Source of the DNA: Actinostola sp. cb2023
Taxonomy: Eukaryota > Cnidaria > Anthozoa > Actiniaria > Actinostolidae
Reading direction: 5' to 3'
DNA: 64,000 nucleotides
Assembly: GCA_033675265.1 (NCBI GenBank)
Contig: JAUJYZ010001031.1
Span: 1-64,000, forward strand
Part shown: in pieces, positions 1 through 11,800 of the stretch
Layout of the letters: the number at the start of each line of letters is the position of its first letter
Numbering within the stretch: position 1 is the stretch's first letter
The notes under the pieces: generated by a model
What the model was told of the DNA's origin: nothing
The model's input: only the letters and a program-made list of their open reading frames with translations
Database searches by the model: none
Translations under genes and position numbers: made by a program

Positions 1-165
1 GGGAGGAAGAAAGGAAGGGAGGAAGGGAGGAAGAAATGAAGGGAAGGGAGGAAGGGAGGAAGAAAGGAAGGGAGGAAGGGAGGGATGAGAGAGAAAGAAA
101 GGAAAATAGAAAGGGAGGAAGTGAGGGAGGATGGAGTGATGGAATGGGAAAAAAAAGGCAGAAAG
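1..165. repeat. Purine-rich GGAA/GGGA microsatellite
   Basis: The first 165 bases are almost all A and G, built from GGAAGGGA and GAAA variants, and continue off the left edge. Any open frame across it (Lys/Glu/Arg/Gly) follows from the repeat and is not evidence for a gene. Confidence 0.9.
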
Positions 166-195
166 AAGGAATCATAACAGAAAGATCCCAGTTAC

Positions 196-288
196 CTCTT
201 CATCTCCTGAAGTCATTTCTCCACTACTGTTGTCTTCTGTCTTCTCCTCTTCATCTTTATTTGATGCATTAGAACTCTTTTTTAGTTT
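196..288 (-). CDS. Possible internal exon of an off-window acidic/Ser-rich protein
   Basis: On the minus strand a polypyrimidine stretch ending AACAG (acceptor AG at 290-289) precedes 93 nt that are open throughout. They are followed by GTAACT, a good donor (195-190). The exon would encode 31 residues, Lys-rich first (KLKKSSNASNK) and then acidic and serine-rich (DEEEKTEDNSSG, ending SGDEE), phase 0 at both ends. The composition suits a disordered linker, so no family can be named. Upstream exons would lie at higher coordinates and downstream ones off the left edge; I found no convincing partner. It could be a chance open frame between AT-rich repeats. Confidence 0.4.
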
Positions 289-291
289 CTG

Positions 292-977
292 TTAATAAAA
301 AAAAGAACAAGTCAAAACTCAATGGAAAAAAGTGGTGGGAATTAAAAACACAAATTCTAAATAGTTGATATTACTTCCAGTATTCAAATCTCTATTTTTA
401 TTTTTCACATTTCCAATTCATTTTTTCTCTCACAATTTTTCTTTTTTCATTTATTTTGTCCCATTTTCTTTTTTTCAGTAATCAAAAAATTATATAAAAT
501 TAAACAATTACAAGTTAAGAGTGGTATTATTTAACAAAATAAAGATATAAAGTGTGTCAAGCCAGGAAAATCAATACTGGGGGTGCACTGTCTGTCTGGG
601 GACTATTGTTTTCCTACATACACCTATTACTGTAATTTAAACAAGCTAAGCAAATTACCATAATAAATAATAATAATAATCTAATAAATAAAAGGTTTCG
701 TGAAACATTTTATAAGAAAAAATGTGTTAAGTTACTGTAAAAATTACTTCATTCTCTGTTGATAATGATGATATGCGGTCATCGAAACGTCCAGTTCTTA
801 TCACTAATTTTTCTTATAATAATACAAATAATAATAATAAGTGCCTTAGAGCCTTGGATAGGGCGCTATATAAATAATACATTATTATTATTATTATTAA
901 AAAAATTATATAATTATATAATTACTATTATACATTTTATAGCGCCATATATGTAAACCCTCTACATGGTGCTTTAT
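292..977. other. AT-rich gene-free stretch with a SINE/LINE-like 3' tail
   Basis: No coding signal seen. At about 848-900 the text GGGCGCTATATAAAT runs into (ATT)n, the 3' end typical of many metazoan non-LTR retroelements. Similar GCGCTATA-plus-ATT tails occur near 2878, 10245 (minus strand) and 59600. Confidence 0.5.
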
Positions 978-1347
978 AATGAGGGTTTATCATGTAATTT
1001 CAAAACTCATAGGACAAAAAAATGATTATCATAGCTGGAAACAAAGAGCTCATTGAAATTAGTACAAATGTGAAGTTTGGAAAAGATCGCTTCACAAATT
1101 GTGAAGATATGAATTTTCAAAAATCGAAATTTTATATGAAAACCTTTGGAAATTTACGCTGGTAAATTTGCTCCAACAAAGGTTTTCATACAACATTTCG
1201 ATTTTGAAAATTCATATCTTCGCAATTTGTGAAGCGATCTTTTCCAAACTTCACATTTTTACTAATTTCAACAAGCTCTTTCCAGCTATGATAATCATAT
1301 TTTTGTCCTATGAGTTTTGAAAATTACGTGATAAACCCTCATTATAT
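978..1347. mobile_element. Palindromic MITE, family A, copy 1
   Basis: The element begins ATAATGAGGGTTTATCA and ends with the reverse complement TGATAAACCCTCATTAT. Nearly the whole length is one inverted repeat with a short central loop near 1155-1170. Arms contain landmarks such as GATTATCATAGCTGGAAA and GAAGCGATCTTTTCC. Copies at 6172-6558 and 19086-19452 share arms and termini. No transposase frame is present, so this is a non-autonomous foldback element. Confidence 0.85.
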
Positions 1348-2338
1348 TAATAATAACTTTTATTAACGTCTCAAAATCTTCTAGCTGGGCACAAGTGCCC
1401 TACTAATCGGGGAGACTTAAATCTAACATAATGTAGATATAAAACTAAAAATCATTATATTAATAATAATCAATTTATATAGCGCTATTTCTAGTTTATC
1501 CAATAGCGCTTTATAATTTGTTATTGGAAATAAACCTTACATTAGCATTTTACACTATACAAACTCGTACAGGAGATTGCTGTAGAATCATAATCTTTTA
1601 ATCCTTAAGAGTTTCAATGGGATCAATTCAGGTTTAAATTTAGAAAGCAGATCTAACAATAAAGTAAAAAAGGATTAAATTTAAAATAAGGCAGATCTAG
1701 CAATACAGTAACGTACACTCTTAAAGTCAGTAGCCCATTTATATTTAAGTAATCTTGCAAGGGGGCCAAGTCATCCACACAGCAATTAGGATTAAGCATG
1801 ACAATTCTATGAGCATGTGTCACGGTGTGGCTATTATACTAATGCCTTTAAAGGGAGATTTGAGTAGATGTGTTTGATTCACAATAGAATACCAATTAAA
1901 ACAGATTTAGGTCAAACCACAAACCAATCTTCTACATAACAGTGACACTTAGTCATGCAAACAGGGAATATTCTCTCCTATTTTGTTAATATGTTATGTT
2001 ATTTTCAATATTTAATTTCATTCTTCAGACATAATAGATTATTTATGTGTTTATGTTGTAAAACTTTATTTGCTTCCAACTCCAGTATGATACAATGTAA
2101 ATAGAATTGTTAAGGACTAGAATTAAAAATGGTTTCTTTGAGTGGTCTTTGAATATTTCCATTCTAATTCTACATTCTATTCCATGCCATTCTATCCCAT
2201 TCTATTCTACTCCATTGCTTTGTTAGTGTTTCATTATATATTATTCCATTCCATTTGATTCTATTTTATTGTACTCTATCTACTCCTCTGCTAATTGTTA
2301 CCTGTTCTCAGTATTATGCGAAATCAGACATTCAAACA
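1348..2338. other. Gene-free AT-rich stretch
   Basis: No gene is supported. A partial duplication with GCAGATCTA(A/G)CAAT is seen near 1650 and 1690, and a degenerate CATTCTATTCC-type simple repeat covers about 2155-2280. Confidence 0.4.
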
Positions 2339-2551
2339 GTCGGCTGGAACTTGGTTTTTCGCTTCTGTCAATCAAATTCAAAACTCAAACAAATTCAAAA
2401 CTAAATACATTCTTCGACCAAATGATCTATAATGTAGCTCAAAATCATATTTGGTTTCCATTTGGTGGGTCTTCTGACTTCTATTTTTAAGTTTTCTGAT
2501 TTTTTATGTTGATTGACAGAAGCGAAAAAACCAAATTACAAACCAACTGAT
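2339..2551. mobile_element. Short inverted-repeat element
   Basis: Left arm at about 2342-2380 (GGTTTTTCGCTTCTGTCAAT) is matched in reverse complement at about 2508-2545 (ATTGACAGAAGCGAAAAAACC). The roughly 130-bp centre is AT-rich and non-coding. Probable MITE; family unknown. Confidence 0.6.
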
Positions 2552-2629
2552 TAAATGTCTGAGTTCTACATCATTCTACATTTATTGAGTCGGTAATGGT
2601 CGTTAGACATCATAGGGCTCCTATTGATA

Positions 2630-2698
2630 ACAGTGTATTATATACACTGAAGGGACAACCCTGTTTTAAATAAAGATTTATTCATTCATTCATTCACC
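2630..2698 (+). repeat. Retroelement-like 3' tail ending in (ATTC)n
   Basis: AGGGACAACCCTGTTTTAAATAAAG-type sequence (described here in part) runs into TTCATTCATTC. This is the form of a truncated SINE or LINE 3' end, and no body of the element is recognisable. Confidence 0.4.
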
Positions 2699-3189
2699 AA
2701 CTATAAAATAATTGAACTAAAATGTGACAAATATATACATAGATATCTATAAGATTAATACTGATTATGATTAAAAAAATTAAGATTATATAATAGTTCA
2801 CATAATATCACTAGTTTTATCTTAGATTATAGTGTCAACATTTATAGTATAATTGTAATGCGCATTACATCATTTTATGTATTGTGCGCTATATAAATTA
2901 TTAAATGATTATTATTAAATGATTGAGAATCGCAGTAAACTATTTTATTCTATTCATTCTACACTGTATATTATTCCAGTTTGTTCTAAAATATCTTGTC
3001 TGTCATTGTTTACTATAACTACAGTTTATTCTAAAATATATGGTTTATATAAACATTATCTTGTCTCTCCGTGTTTACTATAACTATCTACAGGATACAC
3101 CAACTGTCAATTAGTCAAAGCGTGGTTTAAGGGGTCAATTTACTGAACCATATTAGGTTATAAACAACGACATATGGTTTCAATTAATA

Positions 3190-3500
3190 TCAGCCAATGA
3201 AAGCAAAGATTAAACAATGCTATTTTATCTCAGCCAATCAGAAAACAGGAAAGAATGCAATATAATTGACCAATAAGAGGAAAGGAAAGCTTGAATGTAT
3301 GAGAGAATGAATCAATCAGAAGACAGGAAAGATAAAGTATATTGACCAATCAGAATTGAAAGAAATCATTTCATGAGAAAAGTAACCAATCACAAGACAT
3401 GAAAATACAATGGATAAAATTGGCCAATCAGAGATGAAGTGAAATTTTGAAATGAACCAATCAGAAGATTAGCTTTGTATTCAAACTGGCTAATCACAAG
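3190..3500 (+). repeat. Degenerate array of CCAATCAGA-type units
   Basis: About nine copies of (A/G)CCAATCAGA or close variants lie in 310 bp, many followed by AGACAGGAAAG. Spacing is irregular at about 30-45 bp. Several match the CCAAT/NF-Y core. No gene start is recognisable beside them. Confidence 0.6.
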
Positions 3501-3819
3501 CAACAGATATAAATAACAAAGCAGGGCAAACATAAAGCACATTATACACACTGTACACTGCTGTGAGGATGAGTATAACACCTGGTAGAGTTATATATAT
3601 ATTGTCATAGCAATGACACAATACATACAGAAATGATTTGAATCTGACACCTTATATGGAGTAAATCAGACACCAAGACAGAATATGGAATTATAATAAC
3701 AAATTTAGAATGAAACCAGATTTTCAAAACAAAATTCTGATATCAGTTCTTATAAAAGAAATAAAATAGAGGCCAAGGAGAGAGTAATATGAAAAATAAA
3801 ATGATAAATATACTACCGG

Positions 3820-4250
3820 TATGTAACAAATAATGAAAATAAATGAAGAAAAATATATATATAAAAGGATTTGTTAAAAATGTCAGTAGAGCTCTCAGTG
3901 AAAAAAAAACAGAAACAAAATAATATTCCAGAAGAAAAATATTGTGTAAAATATAATGAAAATAAATGAAGAAAATAAGAATATATGGTATATAGAAAAG
4001 GTTTGCCAAAAATGTCAGTAGACCTGATACATATACCGAAATAATCTTATACACTAGGGGAAAAAAAGGAAAATATTATGTGACTATATACAACCAGTAT
4101 GTAACATATAATGAAAATAAATGAATACCAAAAATAAAATTGCCAAAAATATTCATGCAGAAATAATCTTATACAGTGAAAAACAAACACGGAGTACATA
4201 ACAAATATACCAGAAGAAAAAATATTATGTGACTCTGAATTCATTAAAAA
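3820..4250. repeat. Degenerate tandem repeat, about 3 units
   Basis: The phrases AATGAAAATAAATGAAGAAAA, TTGCCAAAAATGTCAGTAGA and CCAGAAGAAAAATATT-like text recur at intervals of about 120-130 bp. Minus-strand frames rich in Phe/Tyr/Ile across here are repeat artefacts. Confidence 0.5.
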
Positions 4251-4329
4251 TACCAATTTCCTGTCTGAGCCACACATAACAATGTAATAAAACTCAATAT
4301 AAAAAATGACAGAAATGTCCAAAACAAAT

Positions 4330-5280
4330 CCCAGGGAAAAACATGTAAATTACTCCTAATAATTTCACATCTTCTTCTTAGATTTGAGAATAGATTGATA
4401 AACGTCATAGTTTCATTCTACATGAGAATTATGTTTCATGGTGTGCCAGTGAGTGCGTAGGCGGGTGTGCATTATGCTGATTATGTCTCAAGGGAATCAC
4501 TTAGAAGGATTTAGGTGGGATTACAAAATACTGGACCATTATTGGCCGATAGGCTGAGCAGATGGTATGCCATCCAGGGGGCTAAAAATACCCCTATTTG
4601 ACATACATTCAGTATTGTACATAGAAGAAATGGCTTTAGTGTCTGGTCTAGAGGGAACAGACAATGTGACTCAACACGTCTATGCTAAATCTTGCAAACC
4701 ACAAAGGGTTTACGTAGCAGCCAATGAGTGATATTGGGATCAAAACAGATTTTCTTTTGAAATGGAAATGAGAAAGTTAATCATAAATACTGAATGAGAT
4801 ACAGAGAACTTATGAATTATAGAGGTTCGTTTATTAACAAAACTGTCTCATTATCTTAGTTATGAATTCAAGGAAAAGCTGAAAAATTTATCTTGTTTTT
4901 ATTGGGTTCAGAGATTTCATTTAATCTTACAATTGTGGGTCAGTTTAAGGAGGATTTTGGTGGGTACCTCCACTTTAATATAATTTCCTGTTTTATGGCT
5001 TTAAGTGGTTTGGAAGGAGGATAGGATTAGGGCACAGGATGTACACAATTATGACAAAATGATATGCAAAGATGAAATTAATGTCAGTTGTGAAAAACAC
5101 ATTAAAAAAGAGTTACAATCAATTTAAGCTTGAAGTGAAAAACGAAAGAAAACGAGAATAAACAAGGAAAATAAAAGAGAGAAACAATGATAGATAAGAA
5201 AGTCTGACAAATACAAAATAAAATACAACAGAAAAATGTACATATATGTATGTAGCCCTCAAAATTGAAAAATACATTGA
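4330..5280. other. Gene-free stretch
   Basis: AT-rich sequence with no coding exon, structural RNA or terminal inverted repeat that I can support. Confidence 0.4.
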
Positions 5281-5289
5281 AAAATACAT

Positions 5290-6005
5290 TGAACTGCTGA
5301 ATGCATGAATAAATGAATGAATGAAAAATGAGCAAATGAATGAATGAATGAAAAATGAGCAAAGGAATAAATGAATGAAAAATGAGCAAATGAATGAATG
5401 AATGAAAAATGAGCAAATGAATGGATGAATGAAAAATGAGCAAAGGAATAAATGAATGAAAAATGAGCAAATGAATGAATGAAAAACGAGCAAATGAATG
5501 AATGAATGAAAAAAGAGCAAATGAATGAATGAATGAAAAATGAGCAAATGAATGAATGAATGAAAATTGAGCAAAGGAATAAATGAATGAAAAACGAGCA
5601 AATGAATGAATGAAAAACGAGCAAATGAATGAATGAATGAAAAACGAGCAAATGAATGAATGAATGAAAAATGAGCAAATGAATGAATGAATGAAAAATG
5701 AATGAAAAACGAGCAAAATAATGAATGAATGAAAAACAAGCAAAGGAATGAATGAAAAAATGAATGAATGAAAATTGAACAAATGAATGAAAAATGAACA
5801 AAGGAATGAATGAATGAGTGGATAAATGAATGAATGGCAATGAGCAGATTTGGAAAGAATGAATGGAAATGGTAAATAAACAAATGAATAAAAGAATGAA
5901 TGTATGAATGAATGAAACGTGAATGAATAATAATGATGATAATAAGGAAATAATGAATGGCAAATATACCAATGAATGAATGAAAGAATGGATAAATGAA
6001 TGATA
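5290..6005. repeat. GAATGAAT microsatellite with AAAAATGAGCAAA spacers
   Basis: Blocks of (AATG)2-4 alternate with AAAAATGAGCAAA or AAAAACGAGCAAA, giving a higher-order unit of about 24-28 bp repeated over 20 times, then decaying to plain AATG. Several long minus-strand frames rich in Phe-Ile-His-Ser are translations of this repeat. Confidence 0.9.
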
Positions 6006-6171
6006 TAGAGTAGACTTGGATAGGAGTCATAGAAGAGAACAGAAGTTTAGTTTAACAATTTTATTAGAACAAGCAAGCAGTTGAGACTAGAACTAAGATG
6101 AGAAAAGCTACCAAGACCATAATATGGAAGGATGGGAATAGCAGAGAAGAAACCACATAGATTAATATATA

Positions 6172-6558
6172 CAATGAGGGTTTATTGTGTAATTTCAAAA
6201 CCCACAGGACAAAAAAATTGATTATCATAGCTGGAAAGAGCTCTCTGAAATTGGTAAAAATGTGAAGTTTGGAAAAGATCGCTTCACAAATAATATCTAT
6301 TGCGAAGATATGAATTTTCAAAACATCGAAATTTTATATGAAAACCTTTGGAAATTTACGCTTGGAGGCAACTCTTGTCTCCAACAAAGGTTTTCATACA
6401 AAATTTCAATTTTTGAAAATTCATATCTTCGCAATTTGTGAAGCGATCTTTTCCAAACTTCACATTTTTACTAATTTCAACGAGCTCTTTCCAGCTATGA
6501 TAATCATTTTTTTTGTCCTATGAGTTTTGAAATTACATGATAAACCCTCATTATATAT
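6172..6558. mobile_element. Palindromic MITE, family A, copy 2
   Basis: Starts ACAATGAGGGTTTATT and ends GATAAACCCTCATTATAT. The arms match those of the copy at 978-1347, with a small insertion (AATATCTATT) in the left arm near 6292. Non-coding foldback. Confidence 0.85.
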
Positions 6559-6559
6559 T

Positions 6560-7165
6560 GCTAGGAATAATATTGTTAACACCATATCGCTCAAATGGTC
6601 GGTTTAGCCTTCTGTTACAGTTTTAGTCTCGCTTTTATTTTAAGTTTGTATAAGTTTTGATTCACTTGTAAATAAGTGATTATTGTTGATATTTCATTTG
6701 TAACAAGGTAATCAATAAGAAACGGCAAATGGTACAAGGACAAATACCTTAAACAGTTATATTTATAAGTATGGTATAGCATTCTTACGTACTTGCTGAG
6801 AACATTTGCGTGAAATGTGTCCATTATTATTATAGACACAATCAATGTTATATTGGAGACCAAAAAAACAACCTTTACAGTGTTGCTGTATAGGCATTCT
6901 TGCATTTGAAAACATTCAGGGGTTTCATTAATTTTTAAAGTAGCTGTACGAGGTGCTCAAAGTAGCCATATACTCAATTTTTCTTTTTAGATCGAGACAA
7001 TAATTAGTTAAAAAAGTACAATCAATTACACTGACAAAAGTAGCCGCCAGAGGAACTGCATGTAAATGCCGGAGCTCCGACGGTAACCAGCTTCTATTGA
7101 AACCCCTGACATTGTCTTGTACATTTAGAAAATGAATCAGAAACTAAGGTGATATATCCATTTCA
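6560..7165. other. Gene-free stretch
   Basis: No exon with splice support was found. A 96-codon minus-strand frame at 6615-6905 has no recognisable domain and AT-driven composition. Confidence 0.4.
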
Positions 7166-7169
7166 CCAG

Positions 7170-7248
7170 ACTTTTGATCAAAACCCACATTCTCCTTTGA
7201 AATTCAAAGAATCTCGAGGAGAATTTAGATTTTGATCAGAGACCTGGT
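7170..7248. repeat. Dispersed hairpin repeat, copy 1
   Basis: Arms TTTTGATCAAAACCCACATT and its diverged complement AATTTAGATTTTGATCAGAG enclose AATTCAAAGAATCTC. The same hairpin is found inverted at 7470-7552 and 13551-13630. Confidence 0.7.
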
Positions 7249-7439
7249 TTGTATGTTGATTGTAATGCAAATAATCTGGCAGAAACTATTTTAAATAATA
7301 ATAAATAAATAAATACACCAAGAACAACAAATAGGTCACTACCAGAATGTGAAACAGATTGGTCAGTCTTGTGATACCTAAAGCTGTAAGCATCCAAAGA
7401 GTACGATTCTGTTGCTCATTTCTCACAACTAGTGTAAGA

Positions 7440-7579
7440 AATGAAGGGCTCCCTGCAAGAACAACGTGAGTGATCTCTGATCAAAATCTAAATTCTCCTC
7501 AAGATTCTTTGAATTTCAAAGGAGAATTTGGTTTTGATCACAAGTCACTTACTCCGTTCTTGCAGGGAGCCCTTCAAAT
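7440..7579. mobile_element. Nested palindromic element with dispersed hairpin core
   Basis: Outer arms GAAGGGCTCCCTGCAAGAAC and GTTCTTGCAGGGAGCCCTTC enclose the same ATCAAAATCTAAATTCTCC hairpin found at 7170 and 13551. This looks like a MITE whose centre is a separate dispersed hairpin. Non-coding. Confidence 0.7.
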
Positions 7580-8630
7580 GGCTAACAGACCCCCTGGAGT
7601 CTGACGAACACAATAGAGATCTAATTTGCAAGGTTTTAGTGCCATTTGCCACTCCTTTCATCATATCTTGATTTCCGTACAGTATAAACTAATGTACATA
7701 AGTTTATAATATTCTTATTTAGTGTCACTTGAATTGAACTAATTTAAACGAGTTTACAACTCAAATATTTTAACATTGATGACAATCAATTATATTGATA
7801 ATTGTTCGTGAGGTGAATAATTGTGTAATTGACCCGACACACCTATTTCCAACCATAAATAATAATTGATATCCCTCTGTAAATAGAAATAAAGATATTC
7901 TACTTTTAAAATAATTACCTACGTAATACCCATTCTAGTCACCAGGACTTTCTCTCTAAAAAAAATTGTTTTCTATTTTTTCATAAAAACTTAAAAAACC
8001 AATTCCAAAACAACCTGTGTTTACACTGTCTAATAGAAAATGAATTATGAATGAAATCTTTTTGTCGCTGCAATAACTTAATATGTATAATGTATAATGC
8101 CATATGGCATAATGTTTTGTTCTGGTCAGGATTTTAGCTACCAGTCATTCATTGCCGTTATTGTACTGTATATTCAGCCTTATAAACACAACGGTTAATT
8201 GTGTAATCATTGTAGAAACATTGTGTCATGAGCGAATTCATGAGATTATTTTGAACTTCTGTTTAATCCTATAATAGTTATTATAGATATTCATGGAGTT
8301 TATAGTTTAATACATATTGGTAATATTGGTATTTATTGTGGTATTATATTGTAAAATGTGGTATTATACTCTTGTCATTGTCACTCTGGCATATGTATAG
8401 ACCTTTTCTACATTCTGACAAAGATGAAAGAAAAGCAGAGAATATAAGAAAAGAATAAAGAGGAAAAGTTACAAAGTCAATTAGAAATGCTGTGGTTAAT
8501 TGAAGTACCGGGTAGCTTTCTCGCAATGCTTATTGCACAGAGGTTCATCTTATATGCCTTTGCATATGCAACAGATATTGTTATTAATAGTATTGTAATT
8601 ATAGTATGTACATTTGTACAGCAAAGCAGC
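7580..8630. other. Gene-free stretch downstream of the kinesin gene
   Basis: AT-rich sequence, probably including 3' flank or distal 3' UTR of the minus-strand kinesin. No further coding exon seen. Confidence 0.4.
8332..8337 (-). terminator. Candidate polyadenylation signal AATAAA (minus strand)
   Basis: TTTATT on the plus strand reads AATAAA on the minus strand, about 470 nt past the kinesin stop codon. The hexamer is common in AT-rich DNA, so this is only a candidate. Confidence 0.25.
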
Positions 8631-8635
8631 AATAT

Positions 8636-8783
8636 TGAAGTATCAATACATCTCACTGATTAACTGTTCTAGAACTCCACCTATAAAGTATCAATACATC
8701 TCACTGATTAACTGTTCTAGAACTCCACCTATAAAGTATCAAATAAATACATCTCACTGATTAACTGTTCTAGAACTCCACCT
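8636..8783. repeat. 48-bp tandem repeat, three copies
   Basis: The unit contains GTATCAATACATCTCACTGA and GTTCTAGAACTCCACCTAT. Copies begin near 8639, 8687 and 8736; the third carries a short ATAAA insertion. It lies directly downstream of the kinesin stop codon and so probably within its 3' UTR. Confidence 0.85.
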
Positions 8784-8804
8784 AACTGATCACCGTGGCA
8801 TGGT

Positions 8805-11800
8805 TCATATCTTGACCTCAAAGATTGGTCTAAAGAGACCTGGGGGTTTATACGATGGGTCACTAGTCTTTCCAGAGTGTTCTAACTCCTGTGCACTACT
8901 AAGTACATATGCCATGGAGTCCAGTAACGAGTCTAAATCTTGCTGAAGCTGGGCTTTCCTGAGCTCAATACTCTTTGCAGGACTCACTTCTTTGTCTTTC
9001 TGCATCAATACAGGCATGGGGGAGTCTAGGTAGAGGTTTCTACGTTCCCTGGCTTTCTTGCATTTGTAGAATTCTGTATCTGAAGCATTACGCTCCCCAT
9101 CTGTTTGTACATCACTTTCGTAATTGCGCTGAGAGTACACCTCAGTGTCTGACATGATATCAAGCATAGGGCTCCTTAAGTGACGTAGACTTGACTTGGC
9201 TTTATTAAGTTTTGATGGGTTCTTGTGGTAGTTGTTGTTGTTGTTGTTGTTGTTTTCGTCCCTCTCGGCAATGCTGTGCTCGGAGCAGCCTATGTCACTC
9301 ATGGAGCTGTAGTCGGAGATCTTACTTGAGAGACTGCATGATGAGTGCATCTTGCTTAAATCTTTCTGGCATTTGAAGCACTGCGTAGGACTCAAGTCGT
9401 AATCTTCACTTGCACTAGTGTCCAGGAACGAATCTACACTTCTTGATCTACGCTTCAAGGAAGCCGATTGGCGATTACTAACACTACCATATACACTAGC
9501 AGTCTTAGGTTTATGTCTTAATACTACTGTAGTGCCCTGTATTGTGGTAGTATGCGGAGGCGAGGTAGGAGTACTTATCGGCGTAGGTTGCTTAGGGGTG
9601 TGGTCCTTTACAGGATGACTTATTATAACTTTAAGTTGTCTACATTTAATTACATTATTGGCATTTGGAGCAGGTGCCTTTGGAAGAGATCTCGGCATGT
9701 TGGGCACCGTATCTTGAATCCTATATCTAGAGGTTTCAGAATCACAGCTAGACCTAGACCTAGGTGGTCCTTTACGACCTGTATCTATTTTAGATGGAAT
9801 ATCCACATAATTCCATGGGAGTTTCGGCGACATAAGTTTTACCCTACCATTGCTGTCTTGTATAAGTGCCGACCTTGTTGATTTAGATCTGGCTACCCTA
9901 GTAACATAATTGGTATCATAACTATTGCGTGGCTTAATTGGCTTGACACACTTGACCTGTGATAATGCATTTTTGCGTAAAACCACCTGGGCTCTTTGTT
10001 TCTGTCTCGCAAGGTCTGTTTTGGCCATCTCTAGGACTGATGTCCGAGAGTTTTGGGACACTGCGTTGTATCCAACTCTTGACTTTAATGCATGATTTCT
10101 TGTGATGGATGCAGCTATGACCTCAGTTTGCGTCAGCTTAGTCCTACACGCAAACACAACAAGGTAAGCTGTGAAGACTGGTATCGAAGATATGTGATGA
10201 GGAGGGCAATGATTAATAATAAATAATAATAAGTTTTAATGATTTTTATAGCGCTAATTCCGTAAAGTCCATTATCATGTGGTAATGATGATGATGGTGA
10301 CTGATGATGATGACCACTGATGATAATGATAGTCATAGTTGTGGATTGGTTGGTGATGATGATGTCAATGATGATGATGTCAAAGATGATGATGGTGTCA
10401 AAGATGATGATAATGATGATGTCAATGATGATGATGGTGTCACAGATGATGTCAATGATGATGTCACAGATAATGTCACAGATGATGATGTCAATGATGA
10501 TGTCAATGTCAAAGATGATGTCACAGATGATGATGTCAATGATGATGATAACATGATGTCAATGATGATGGTGTCAAAGATGATGTCAATGATGATAGTG
10601 TCAATGATGATCATGATGATTATTATGATGATGTCAATGATGTCACAGATAATAATAATAATTATTATTATTGTCACAGATGATGATGTCACGTGATGAT
10701 GTCATTGTGATGTCACAGATGTCACATATAATGTCACATGTGATGTCAATGATGATGCCACAGATGATGATGATGTCAATGATGATGTCAATGACGATGA
10801 TGATGTCAATGATGATGATGTCACAGATGATGATGTAAAAGATGATGTCAATGATGATGTCACAGATGATGTCAGATGATGATGATGATGTCAATGATGA
10901 TGATAACTGATGATGATGATGATTAGGGAAGCACATAAAGTGAACAATAGGTCACTTATAAGGATGGGTAAAGCAATGTACTTTAGGTGATGATTGAAAT
11001 ATCATAGGGGATTGCATGTGCTGATGCTGATTACCTTATGCAAAAAGCATTATCAAGAAATAACACATTTATATAATGATTTGCGATCACTTCTTACCTC
11101 AATTCCTCTATCTCACCCAAATAGTTCTGAATAAGATTTTCAACTCCTCCATCGACTTTCACTATTGAGAGAGAAATATAGCATTATCATCAACCAGGAA
11201 TACCTAACTTAGTTGACACAAGATGAAATAATGACAATGATGATGACGCTGATGATGACGTTGATGGTGATGATGACGTTGATGCTGATGATGACGTTGA
11301 TGCTGATGATGACGTTGATGCTGATGATGACGCTGATGATGATGATGACGACGCTGCTGCTGATGATGATGACAACGCTGATGATGACAACGCTGATGAT
11401 GACAACGCTGATGATGACAACGCTGATGATGATGATGATCTTCCACTGTCAGGTGAGAAGCATCACTGACCATGGACATGGTAGTAATCAAGCACTCCTC
11501 TCATACTTTCCTGCCTGCTATATTACCACTCTTTGTATCAGTATACATTGAAGTATGCAATAGACAGAGCATCTGATAGAGTGCGAGGGTGCGATTTTGC
11601 ACTATTGACCTAAAATTGCACCGAATCGCACTATTGATCGTTTTCCGCACTATTGATCGTTTTCCGCAGTATTTTCGAAAAAATGACCAGAATAAATCAC
11701 CAAATTCATTAAATATTTCTTCTGAACTAAAATTACCTTCCAAATTTGTCATTTCTAAGCGGATTTCATTGTTTTTACAGCGAATTTGAGAATCTAAACA

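Noticed and set aside
5102..6030. Minus-strand frames rich in Phe-His-Ser-Ile, up to 303 codons
   Set aside because: Three overlapping frames are open over the same AATGAATG/AAAAATGAGC repeat, which shows the openness comes from the repeat.
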